54,501 bases of DNA from Clostridia bacterium BRH_c25 (GTDB lineage Bacteria > Bacillota_A > Clostridia > Lutisporales > Lutisporaceae): positions 1-54,501 of the forward strand of contig LOES01000037.1 in assembly GCA_001515955.1 (NCBI GenBank), written 5' to 3'. The notes beneath the pieces are model-generated. The model ran no database searches. It was not told where the DNA came from and saw only the letters and a list, made by a program, of their open reading frames with translations. A program made the translations under genes and the position numbers. Every line of letters starts with the position of its first letter. Position 1 is the stretch's first letter. This document shows, piece after piece, positions 8,248 to 15,777 of this stretch.

Positions 8248-9056
8248 CCCTCTATTAGTTCGTTATTATATCCCAAGTAAGTAGATAATGCACTGCTTGC
8301 CATCTCCAAATCCTTTTTAATATTCATTATTTTCGTGAAGTTCAAGCGCATACTGGGGCCACTTACACTAATAGCTGCTATAACCTCATTTTTATAGTTT
8401 CTGACAGGCATAGCAATACACGATAATCCGGGGTAATACTCCTGGTCATCTATACTATAACCCTGCTCCTTTACTTTTCCCAATTGGGCAATTAAATCCT
8501 CCAATGAAGTAATGGTATTAGGCGTGCAGCTTTCCAGCCGGCCATCTCCAAATATTTTAATCAACTCTTCCCTATCCAGCTCTGAAATAATCGCTTTCCC
8601 CATAGCAGTAGCATGTAACGGCTCCCGTGTTCCGATGGGAACATTGGCTACCAGTGTTGATTTGGGATCTATTCTGGAAATGATAACAACATTGTTATCC
8701 ACTCTGACTCCTAAATTTACTGTCTCCTCATATTTATTGCAAAGATTTTGAAGCACGTCCTTATTCAGGTTGGATAAATTCCTTTGCTGGGGAATATTAT
8801 TGCCTATCTCAAAGAACTTCCAGCTCAAACGGTACTTTGTGCTTTCAGAACACTTTTCAACATAGTTGTAAGCCATAAGTGTGTCTAATATTCTATGTAT
8901 TGTACTCTTTCCAATACCTAGTATACTGTCTAACTCACTTATCCCCAATCCTACCCCCTCTTTGTGCATAACCTCGATTATTTCCAGTGCTTTCTCAAGT
9001 GTTTGTACCGGATATTTGGGTTTGTGAGTCTCAAGTGCCTTTCCCAACAATATCAT
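8244..9056 (-). CDS. IclR family transcriptional regulator
   Basis: A 270-residue regulator. The N-terminal winged helix-turn-helix (about 15-80) includes VQTLEKALEIIEVM and LDSILGIGKSTIHRILDTL. The effector domain (about 90-265) has the family signature ATAMGKAII and, near the C-terminus, PGLSCIAMPVRNYKNEVIAAISVSG. Family members typically bind a small catabolite and repress or activate a nearby pathway. The gene lies directly upstream of the operon on the same strand but is cut off from it by its own terminator. It has its own promoter with a palindrome in the leader, so autoregulation and control of the adjacent operon are likely. Start ATG is 8 nt after AAAGG. Confidence 0.92.
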   Translation of the reverse strand: MILLGKALETHKPKYPVQTLEKALEIIEVMHKEGVGLGISELDSILGIGKSTIHRILDTLMAYNYVEKCSESTKYRLSWKFFEIGNNIPQQRNLSNLNKDVLQNLCNKYEETVNLGVRVDNNVVIISRIDPKSTLVANVPIGTREPLHATAMGKAIISELDREELIKIFGDGRLESCTPNTITSLEDLIAQLGKVKEQGYSIDDQEYYPGLSCIAMPVRNYKNEVIAAISVSGPSMRLNFTKIMNIKKDLEMASSALSTYLGYNNELIEG

Positions 9057-9068
9057 TCTCCCATCCTT

Positions 9069-9083
9069 TTCTATATACTAGAA
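9069..9083. promoter_or_regulatory. palindrome in the iclR leader
   Basis: TTCTA-TATAC-TAGAA lies between the candidate iclR promoter and its start codon. Its half-site matches those at 8116-8247, consistent with autoregulation. Confidence 0.45.
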
Positions 9084-9105
9084 TATCATTTTCATTAATA
9101 ATAAC

Positions 9106-9133
9106 ATTATAGCATATTAAATTCAACACTCAA
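9106..9133 (-). promoter_or_regulatory. candidate iclR promoter
   Basis: On the minus strand TTGAGT (9128-9133), a 16-nt spacer and a perfect TATAAT (9106-9111), with a transcript start expected near 9099. The rest of 9057-9193 shows nothing else clear. Confidence 0.5.
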
Positions 9134-9193
9134 TATCGAATCCGGGGTCTTCATACCCGGCAAATATCCTCAAGCTTCTTTTCTCTTACAGCA

Positions 9194-12100
9194 TTAATTC
9201 AAGCTGTAGATATCTGAGAACTCTAAATGTATTTTTTCTACATTGACATTGTTCTGTGGTTTGTTTTCTTCTTTTATAAGAACATCACTCTCAAGCACGG
9301 TTTTTACCGGAATTTCTATTATAAACTCTGTCCCTTTACCATGCTCACTCTGAACGCAAATACTTCCTCCATGCATTTCCACTATGGATTTAACCAGGGA
9401 AAGTCCTATACCACTACCTTCCTGGGCCCTGTTGAGAGACTTATCTACTTGCCTGAACCGATCAAAGATTATATCCAGCTTTTCCTCGGGAATACCTATA
9501 CCAGTGTCCTTTACAGATATAATAATCCTTTCTCCCTTGTCAAACATGCTGACATTTATACTACCGCCCTCATTGGTAAATTTGACGGCATTTGACAGGA
9601 GATTCAGTACAATTCGTTCAATATTGTCCGGATCACAGGCAATTACTTTCTCTTCCACATCGGTATCAAATATCAAATCAATGGATTTTGCCTTAATGAA
9701 TTCTGATACCGATAATGTAATATTTTCTACTATGTTCACTATGTTGTGATTTTGCATCTTGACTTCAAAAAACCCTGAATCAATTTTTGTGATATCAATT
9801 AAATTGTTTATAAGCCTCAACTGCCTGAAACAATTCTGCTTCATTATGCCCGTGTACTTTTTGATGCTATTGTCTATTCCATTTTTGGAATTGCTTTTCA
9901 TCATGGATTCCAGGAATTGCAGAGTGCTCATTATAACATTCAGTGGGGTACGAAGCTCATGGGACAGGTTGCTGAAAAAGTCATTTTTCATGCCGTCAAA
10001 TACCTTTGCTTGCTCTAAAAGCCTTTTAGTCCGTGCATTATCCTCCTGAAGCTGCTCCGACAGCTTCCTGAAGGTGATATCTCTCAAAATCACAAGCTGT
10101 GCATTTTCTCCCTCGAAGCAAATAGGCATGGCCATAATTTCAACATAAATTACAGAGCCGTCGGCACGGATTATCTTATCCTCCATTGGTATTGCTCCGT
10201 TGTCTTGATTCTGCAGATATTGCTCCTGCATGTTAATAAGTTGTGATTCGTTTATATCCAGGTACTTCCCTATAGGCTTTCCCATAAGATGCTCAACACT
10301 TTTTGCCTGAAGTAAATTTAAGCCTTCAGCATTTGAAAATTGTATAATATCTTCTTTTAGAATGAAAACAGCAAAGGGTGATAATTCTACCAGCTTCTCA
10401 TAGCGGTCCCTGCTCTTCTGTAAATTTTCCTCAGCTTCCTTGCGTGCCGTAATATCAATAAAAGAGATTACCACACCTTTGATAATATTTTCATTTGTAC
10501 GATATGGAGCATATTTCAGCAAATACCACTTATTAGTTGTACTCTGCACCTCGTGTTCAAAAGGTACAAGAGTGCTCATCACATTCCTTGCCTGCTCGGT
10601 CAGATGCTCATTTTTCAAGTTGCATGAAATATGGTTTATCGGACGGCCGATATCCGACTCTATAAGGTTCACTTCCCCGGTTACTGCCGGTGTGAATTTC
10701 CTCACACACAGGTTTGAATCAAGGAATATAGTACCTATTGTCGTGCTGTTTAAAAAGTTCGTCATATCGTTGTTCACCTCTGCCAGTTCCTGTATCTTAT
10801 ACTGATATTGGGTGTTCACAACGATTAGTTCCTGATTGACGGATTGAAGCTCTTCATTTGTGCTGTGCAGTTCTTCATTGGAAACCAACAGCTCTTCATT
10901 AGCAGATTGTATTTCTTCGCTTGAGGTTTCGATTTCCTCAATGGATGTTTGAAGGCTCTCTTTCGTATACTGAAGCTCTTGCTCAAGGTCTGTTATACGC
11001 TCGTGCAATTTGCCTACAGTATCATAATTCTCGATATAATCTCCCTGGGAGACACTGCTTCTGATTTCTTCGAACAGCACAAGAGCTAATGTACCATTCT
11101 TTTTGGTAAGCAGAGGCTTGACAACCAGGTTGATATTGACAACCTCTTCCCCAAGCTTGACTTTGATATTTGTATAGGTAACTGTCTTTTTCTCTTTTTT
11201 CACCTTGTTTAATGCAGTTCCCAGAGCTGTAGACAGTTCCTTCGGGACCATTTTTTGAATGTCATAATAGGCCCTTCCTCTCGGGACCTTTAAAAATTTA
11301 TCGGCATCACCACAAACCTGCACCAGCTCACCATTCTCATCAACTACAACACTGGGCGGCAGACATTCCTCTATCAGCTTTGCACAAATATCATCCATTT
11401 CCCAACTATTCCTTACCCTATGTGTAAAATAATCATCAGCCCTTTTTTGTGGAACTACCTTCATTCCTGTAGATATAATGGAAACGTCATCTATCAGTGG
11501 ACGTTTTTTAGTCTCTCTGCACTTAAAAATCTTCCATTTTGCATCCACTGTTGAAAAATAGCTGCCAAGCTCGCCTGTTGTTTCGCTGGTGCCTAAGAAC
11601 ATAAAGCCATTGGTTTCAAGTGCAAACTGGAACGTTGACAGAATTCTGGTCTGAAGCACCGGTTGAAAGTAAATCAACAGATTTCTGCAGCTTAAAAGGT
11701 CTATCTTAAAAAACGGCGGATTGCTTATCAAATTGTGGAAAGAAAAAATGACCATTTCACGGATGGTTTTTGATATCTGATAACCGTCTTTCTTCTTTAT
11801 AAAATAACGGTTCAATCTTTCAAGGGATACATCACAGAAGATACTGTCGGGATAAAACCCTTCACTTGCGTATTCAATCGCATTATTGTCAATATCGGTA
11901 GCAAATATTTTTATATTTATATTCTTATGAGTAATGTCCATATATTCCTTAAATAATATTGCCAGTGAATATGCCTCTTCACCCGTTGAGCATCCTGCGA
12001 CCCAAATCCTGATAGTAGACTTGTCCGGCTTGCCGGTGAATATTTCGGGAATAATTTTATTTCTGATAACATTAAATGCCTCTTCATCCCTGAAGAACCT

Positions 12101-13006
12101 TGTTACTCCTATCAGTAAGCTATTGTATAAACGTTCTACTTCCTCGGGATTATCCCTTAATAGCTCAAGATATATATCCGGGTCTTGTATTTGATTTATC
12201 CTCATACGTCTGTCTATGCAACGCAAAACCGTACTCTGCTTATAAAGGTTAAAATCGATTGAATACCGCTTCTTTATGATATCGTATATGGTCATTAATG
12301 TATCCGGGCTTTCATCCTCTTTGGGTTTCTCAATAGCCTTTGTATCTATTAATGAAGGTTGTCCCGTATACTTCCGCAATTCATCAGGCATGAACTGCGG
12401 AGCCATTATATAGTCGCAAATATTCGTTGCTATTACACTTTTAGGCATACCGTTGAATTTAGCCGTCATCTCGTCCTGTGCCACTACAATGCCGCCAGCT
12501 TCTTTTATAGCCCTGCATCCACGGGTACCGTCACTCCCTGTACCTGAAAGTATGATAGCTATGGATTTCTCACCTGCGTTTATTGCAAGGGACTCTAAGA
12601 AGGTGTCTATTGCAAGGTTGATCCTCTGAATCGGCTCCTGGTCACTGAGTAAGAACTGTCCTTCCGAAATGACTACATTATACTTGGGAGGATTCAGATA
12701 AATGCATCCCGGGTTAATCTGCATTCCGTTCTGTATCTGATATACCTTCATTTTAGTATGCTTTGACAAGAGTTCAGGCATAAAGCTTTTATAATCCGGA
12801 GACAGATGCTGGATTACAACAAATGTCAAATTATCAGCCAGTGGCATATTTGCAAAAAATTGTTCAAGAGCTTCAAGCCCTCCGGCAGAAGCCCCCATAC
12901 CCACAATATAGAAATTATTTATCTGCTTGTTAGAGATTGACGATTCATTTTCTTCTATTCCAGCCTTTGCGCTTTTCCCCTCATCACATTCATTCTTCTT
13001 ATTCAT
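9194..13006 (-). CDS. CheB-CheR-PAS hybrid sensor histidine kinase
   Basis: A 1270-residue multidomain protein. Order: CheB methylesterase without receiver (about 30-220; GMGASAGGLEALEQFF with catalytic Ser, VVIQHLSPD, LSGTGSDGTRG), CheR methyltransferase (about 240-500; WVAGCSTGEEAYSLA, LLSCRNLLIYF), a long coiled coil (SSEEIQSANEELLVSNEEL), two PAS domains, HisKA with the phospho-accepting His in FFSNLSHELRTPL, and HATPase_c with GIGIPEEKLD and GSGIGLSLVKSIVEMHGG. There are no membrane segments, so it is cytoplasmic. It contains no receiver and no response regulator or chemotaxis gene lies near, so its partner is elsewhere. CheB-CheR-kinase fusions are known but their signals are mostly not. 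Start is preceded by AGGGGG. Confidence 0.9.
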   Translation of the reverse strand: MNKKNECDEGKSAKAGIEENESSISNKQINNFYIVGMGASAGGLEALEQFFANMPLADNLTFVVIQHLSPDYKSFMPELLSKHTKMKVYQIQNGMQINPGCIYLNPPKYNVVISEGQFLLSDQEPIQRINLAIDTFLESLAINAGEKSIAIILSGTGSDGTRGCRAIKEAGGIVVAQDEMTAKFNGMPKSVIATNICDYIMAPQFMPDELRKYTGQPSLIDTKAIEKPKEDESPDTLMTIYDIIKKRYSIDFNLYKQSTVLRCIDRRMRINQIQDPDIYLELLRDNPEEVERLYNSLLIGVTRFFRDEEAFNVIRNKIIPEIFTGKPDKSTIRIWVAGCSTGEEAYSLAILFKEYMDITHKNINIKIFATDIDNNAIEYASEGFYPDSIFCDVSLERLNRYFIKKKDGYQISKTIREMVIFSFHNLISNPPFFKIDLLSCRNLLIYFQPVLQTRILSTFQFALETNGFMFLGTSETTGELGSYFSTVDAKWKIFKCRETKKRPLIDDVSIISTGMKVVPQKRADDYFTHRVRNSWEMDDICAKLIEECLPPSVVVDENGELVQVCGDADKFLKVPRGRAYYDIQKMVPKELSTALGTALNKVKKEKKTVTYTNIKVKLGEEVVNINLVVKPLLTKKNGTLALVLFEEIRSSVSQGDYIENYDTVGKLHERITDLEQELQYTKESLQTSIEEIETSSEEIQSANEELLVSNEELHSTNEELQSVNQELIVVNTQYQYKIQELAEVNNDMTNFLNSTTIGTIFLDSNLCVRKFTPAVTGEVNLIESDIGRPINHISCNLKNEHLTEQARNVMSTLVPFEHEVQSTTNKWYLLKYAPYRTNENIIKGVVISFIDITARKEAEENLQKSRDRYEKLVELSPFAVFILKEDIIQFSNAEGLNLLQAKSVEHLMGKPIGKYLDINESQLINMQEQYLQNQDNGAIPMEDKIIRADGSVIYVEIMAMPICFEGENAQLVILRDITFRKLSEQLQEDNARTKRLLEQAKVFDGMKNDFFSNLSHELRTPLNVIMSTLQFLESMMKSNSKNGIDNSIKKYTGIMKQNCFRQLRLINNLIDITKIDSGFFEVKMQNHNIVNIVENITLSVSEFIKAKSIDLIFDTDVEEKVIACDPDNIERIVLNLLSNAVKFTNEGGSINVSMFDKGERIIISVKDTGIGIPEEKLDIIFDRFRQVDKSLNRAQEGSGIGLSLVKSIVEMHGGSICVQSEHGKGTEFIIEIPVKTVLESDVLIKEENKPQNNVNVEKIHLEFSDIYSLN

Positions 13007-13184
13007 TTGTGTTTCCCCCTAGATTGTGGATGTGCTCATAAGAATAAATCATACTTAATTTATATATAATTACTTACATAATATTTCCAATTAATTTTAA
13101 CCTACCAATGCTGATTATATCAGAATTTATCCAATATTTAAACATTTTATGAATATTTTTCTATATGAGTAAGTATAAGCATTA

Positions 13185-13221
13185 TTAATACACTTTTATG
13201 GAAACCGTTAAAGTGTATTAA
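13185..13221. promoter_or_regulatory. 12-bp inverted repeat upstream of the hybrid kinase
   Basis: TTAATACACTTT and AAAGTGTATTAA form perfect arms around a 13-nt loop, with no T-run on either side. Its position about 180 bp upstream of the kinase start suits an operator or leader structure. The remainder of 13007-13259 is AT-rich and without an ORF. Confidence 0.35.
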
Positions 13222-13259
13222 GCTTGTAAACCTGCTTGAGGGATATCTATAAATAGTGC

Positions 13260-13303
13260 AAAAAATAAAGGTGGTCTATTTTGTTTCCAAAATAAACCAC
13301 CTT
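13260..13303 (-). terminator. rho-independent terminator downstream of sdaAA
   Basis: Minus strand: a 16-bp stem with one mismatch (13288-13303 with 13268-13283), a GAAA loop, then TATTTTTTG. It is about 300 bp after the sdaAA stop and directly follows a 19-codon open remnant (13302-13361), so it may originally have belonged to a small gene now lost. Confidence 0.75.
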
Positions 13304-13308
13304 ATAAA

Positions 13309-13507
13309 ACAAGCTCTAATTCAACGGGTACACCATTTGAATCTACCAAGTATTGTTTACCTCATTCCTTTTTCAAACCAAAATCTTGTCAAACAAACTC
13401 TAAACTAATTTTACTAACTACACCGACAAACTGACTAGAATAGAAAACTCAAACCAAACGGATCGTAATTTACCAGGGAGTTACATATTAGTTGAATTAG
13501 AGCCTGT
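13309..13507. repeat. 199-bp segment bounded by 17-bp inverted repeats
   Basis: ACAAGCTCTAATTCAAC (13309-13325) and its reverse complement with one mismatch (13491-13507) bound an otherwise non-coding segment. On the minus strand the left end reads as the in-frame tail GKQYLVDSNGVPVELELVL followed by TAA, with an upstream in-frame TGA. This reminds me of small antitoxin-like proteins, but it is too short to assign. It could be a degraded small gene or a miniature mobile-element remnant; no target-site duplication was identified. Confidence 0.4.
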
Positions 13508-13601
13508 CAGAAAGATTTGCTACATCCTTTCGATGTATTCATCCTTCTTAACTCTATTATACCACAATAAATCAATAATGCAATGGAAATTTTCAGAATA
13601 T

Positions 13602-14486
13602 TTAATTTTTACCGAAAATACGCTCATGGATCTGCTTTCCCGTGGGTGTTGATGCCAAGCCTCCGGTGCCGGTCTCTCTAAGCTCGCAAGGAAGGGATCT
13701 TCCCACCTTCAGCATGGCTTCCACCACTTCGTCAAAAGGAATGATGCTTGTGATGCCTGCCAATGCCAAATCTGCAGAGATAAGAGCATTCGCCGTCCCA
13801 ATGGCATTTCTCTTGATGCAGGGTGCCTCAACCAGTCCTGCAATGGGATCGCACACCAAGCCCAGAACGTTCTTTATGGCCATTGCTGCCGCATCCAAAG
13901 CCTGTGCAGGTGTTCCTCCCAGCATCTCGACAATGGCCGCTGCCGCCATTGCCGCCGCTGCGCCGGTTTCTGCCTGGCAGCCTCCTTCAGCACCCGCAAC
14001 AGTAGCGTTTCTGGTAATCAAATACCCCACGGCCGCCGCTGTAAATAAGGCATTGACTATATCCCCGTCATTTTTTCCAAACCGCTCGGCCGTTGTTATG
14101 ATCGACCCCGGCAAAATTCCGCTGGATCCGGCTGTCGGTGCCGCAACAATCTGCCCCATGGCGGCATTGACCTCCAGTACAGCCATGGCAGCCGCTACTG
14201 CCTTGTTCATATCCTGTCCGGCAACCGTCCGGTCTTTTTCATAATAATGTCTGAGCTTTTTTGCATCTCCTCCGGTCAAACCGCTAACGGAACGGATGTC
14301 TTCAGTCAAGCCTCTTTCTACAGCTTTCTTCATGACCTCCAGGTTTTTCTTCATTTCATTTATGATCAGATCCTTATTCCTCTGGGATACATGAACCTCT
14401 CGTACCAGCATCATTTCAAATATCCTGACATTGCTCTTATTGCATATACTCAAGAGCTCCGAACCACTTGTAAAGTTTATACTCAT
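13602..14486 (-). CDS. sdaAA: L-serine dehydratase, Fe-S dependent, alpha subunit
   Basis: A 294-residue catalytic subunit of the two-component L-serine ammonia-lyase. It carries APTAGSSGILPG and candidate [4Fe-4S] ligands C170 (GGCQAE), C212 (CDPIAG) and C223 (APC), with a conserved TGTGGLASTPTG end. It works with SdaAB, encoded just upstream, to turn serine into pyruvate and ammonia. Unlike most sdaAB-sdaAA pairs the two genes are 123 bp apart, with a strong terminator-like hairpin between them. The ATG at 14486 is preferred over a GTG six bases upstream because GAGG is 9 nt before it. Confidence 0.93.
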   Translation of the reverse strand: MSINFTSGSELLSICNKSNVRIFEMMLVREVHVSQRNKDLIINEMKKNLEVMKKAVERGLTEDIRSVSGLTGGDAKKLRHYYEKDRTVAGQDMNKAVAAAMAVLEVNAAMGQIVAAPTAGSSGILPGSIITTAERFGKNDGDIVNALFTAAAVGYLITRNATVAGAEGGCQAETGAAAAMAAAAIVEMLGGTPAQALDAAAMAIKNVLGLVCDPIAGLVEAPCIKRNAIGTANALISADLALAGITSIIPFDEVVEAMLKVGRSLPCELRETGTGGLASTPTGKQIHERIFGKN

Positions 14487-14563
14487 CTGCACCTTCCTCT
14501 TTCCCTATAACGAGTAGGGGCATATATTCCACATTAATTTGTCATGCCCCGTCAACGAGTTTC

Positions 14564-14611
14564 AAAAAAGGCTTCCTTGACTGTTAAAACGCTTTAATGG
14601 AAGCCTTTTTT
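14564..14611 (-). terminator. bidirectional terminator-like hairpin between sdaAB and sdaAA
   Basis: A 13-bp perfect inverted repeat, AAAAAAGGCTTCC (14564-14576) and GGAAGCCTTTTTT (14599-14611), around a 22-nt loop that holds a smaller dyad (TTAAAACGCTTTAA). It overlaps the sdaAB stop codon and has six T on the minus strand. In this position it should reduce read-through from sdaAB into sdaAA. Confidence 0.8.
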
Positions 14612-15278
14612 ATAATGCTTCTATTAGATATACATCTTGAATTTCATCACCTAAAGCCCTGACCTGGGCAATAGCTTTTTTTGAAATATCATTGTCGGTT
14701 TCAATAATCATGAAGGCATCCTGGCCCTTAGTCTGTCTGAAAACCCGCATGAATGCTATATTGATATTGAATTGAACCATAAGACTGGTCACTTCTGCTA
14801 TAACCCCCGGCCGGTCAATATGACGGATAACCAGAGTAGGATACTCACCGGTAAACTCTACATTCAATCCGTTAATCTGTATCACCCGGATATTGCCGCC
14901 CCCGATGGAGCAGCCCACCACTTCCGTTCTCTTGCCGCCGCTGCCGGTTATCAGCATTTTTACAGTATTGGGATGAGGCGGGTCGGCATCATCAACTACA
15001 AATTCATAGTCCAAACCTGAAGCCCTGGCATAGTCCAAGGATTTGCCAAGATTGGGGTCATCAGGCTCCATGTCCATTATCCCTGCCAATAACGCCCGAT
15101 CGGTGCCATGACCCTTGTAAGTCTTGGCAAAAGAACCGTAAAGCACAAAGGTAACCCTTTTCACATCATTTCCACTTATTCTTCTTGCTACCTTTCCCAG
15201 TCTGGCCGCTCCGGCGGTGTGGGAGCTTGAGGGCCCGACCATCCTCGGCCCGATAATATCAAATACGCTATAATCCAT
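14610..15278 (-). CDS. sdaAB: L-serine dehydratase, Fe-S dependent, beta subunit
   Basis: A 222-residue regulatory subunit with the N-terminal signature GPRMVGPSSSHTAGAARLGK (residues 10-29) and a C-terminal ACT domain (about 148-222; YPTLVIRHIDRPGVIAEVTSLM). In family members with an ACT domain, this part regulates the catalytic subunit. Length is normal. It precedes sdaAA on the same strand, and AAGGAG gives a clear start. It is transcribed away from the sugar ABC operon across a 499-bp intergenic region. Confidence 0.93.
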   Translation of the reverse strand: MDYSVFDIIGPRMVGPSSSHTAGAARLGKVARRISGNDVKRVTFVLYGSFAKTYKGHGTDRALLAGIMDMEPDDPNLGKSLDYARASGLDYEFVVDDADPPHPNTVKMLITGSGGKRTEVVGCSIGGGNIRVIQINGLNVEFTGEYPTLVIRHIDRPGVIAEVTSLMVQFNINIAFMRVFRQTKGQDAFMIIETDNDISKKAIAQVRALGDEIQDVYLIEAL

Positions 15279-15448
15279 TTTAGCTTACTCCTTAAAATAT
15301 AAACAAATTGTTAATTATATTATATACCTATAATAACCAAAAGTGGACAAGATAATTACTGTAATTCCCAGAAATCCGCACTGCTAATATCAGGGCTTTG
15401 AACTTGACACCTATCCATGAACATTTTTTTATATGTTTCCTTAATTTC

Positions 15449-15476
15449 TTGACAGGAAAAGGTTTTCCCATATAAT
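15449..15476 (+). promoter_or_regulatory. strong promoter of the sugar ABC operon with internal dyad
   Basis: TTGACA (15449-15454), a 16-nt spacer and TATAAT (15471-15476) match the sigma-A consensus exactly. The spacer is filled by GGAAAAGGTTTTCC (15455-15468), a dyad suited to a LacI-type repressor. The transcript would have a leader of about 295 nt. The rest of 15279-15777 contains no ORF except as noted for the CGCG sites. Confidence 0.7.
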
Positions 15477-15570
15477 AAACATTAAAGACATACGTATATA
15501 TATCGCCTCATTTCACTTATTCAACACGAATAATCTGCTTTAAAGCTTTTATTATATCCAATATCTATAT

Positions 15571-15617
15571 ATTTCGCGAAAAACATTTTATATTCTTAAT
15601 TCAGATTTCGCGTAAAT
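15571..15617. promoter_or_regulatory. twin CGCG-centred sites in the ABC operon leader
   Basis: TTTCGCGAAA (15572-15581) is a perfect palindrome. A related ATTTCGCGTAAAT begins 34 bp further on at 15605, about three helical turns away. Central-CG dyads are typical LacI-family targets, and the operon encodes a LacI protein. Confidence 0.45.
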
Positions 15618-15777
15618 GTTTCCTTGGTTGTTATTGAATTCGCACTTTGCCCAATGTAAATACTTTTATGCGTTCAATCTATCATATTTAATTATTCTTA
15701 AAGTCTATTAAAAAGAAGAGGAGGTGGGAGTAACCTACAGCAAATCCTTATCAAAAAATGTAAATGGAGGGGTCGAA

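Noticed and set aside
13302..13361. Short minus-strand frame ending in VELELVL as a functional antitoxin gene
   Set aside because: Only 19 codons after an in-frame stop and no start codon with a ribosome site; kept only as a remnant.
15404..15434. Upstream TTGACA with TTATAT as the ABC operon promoter
   Set aside because: Spacer of 19 nt and poor -10; the consensus promoter 45 bp downstream is much better.
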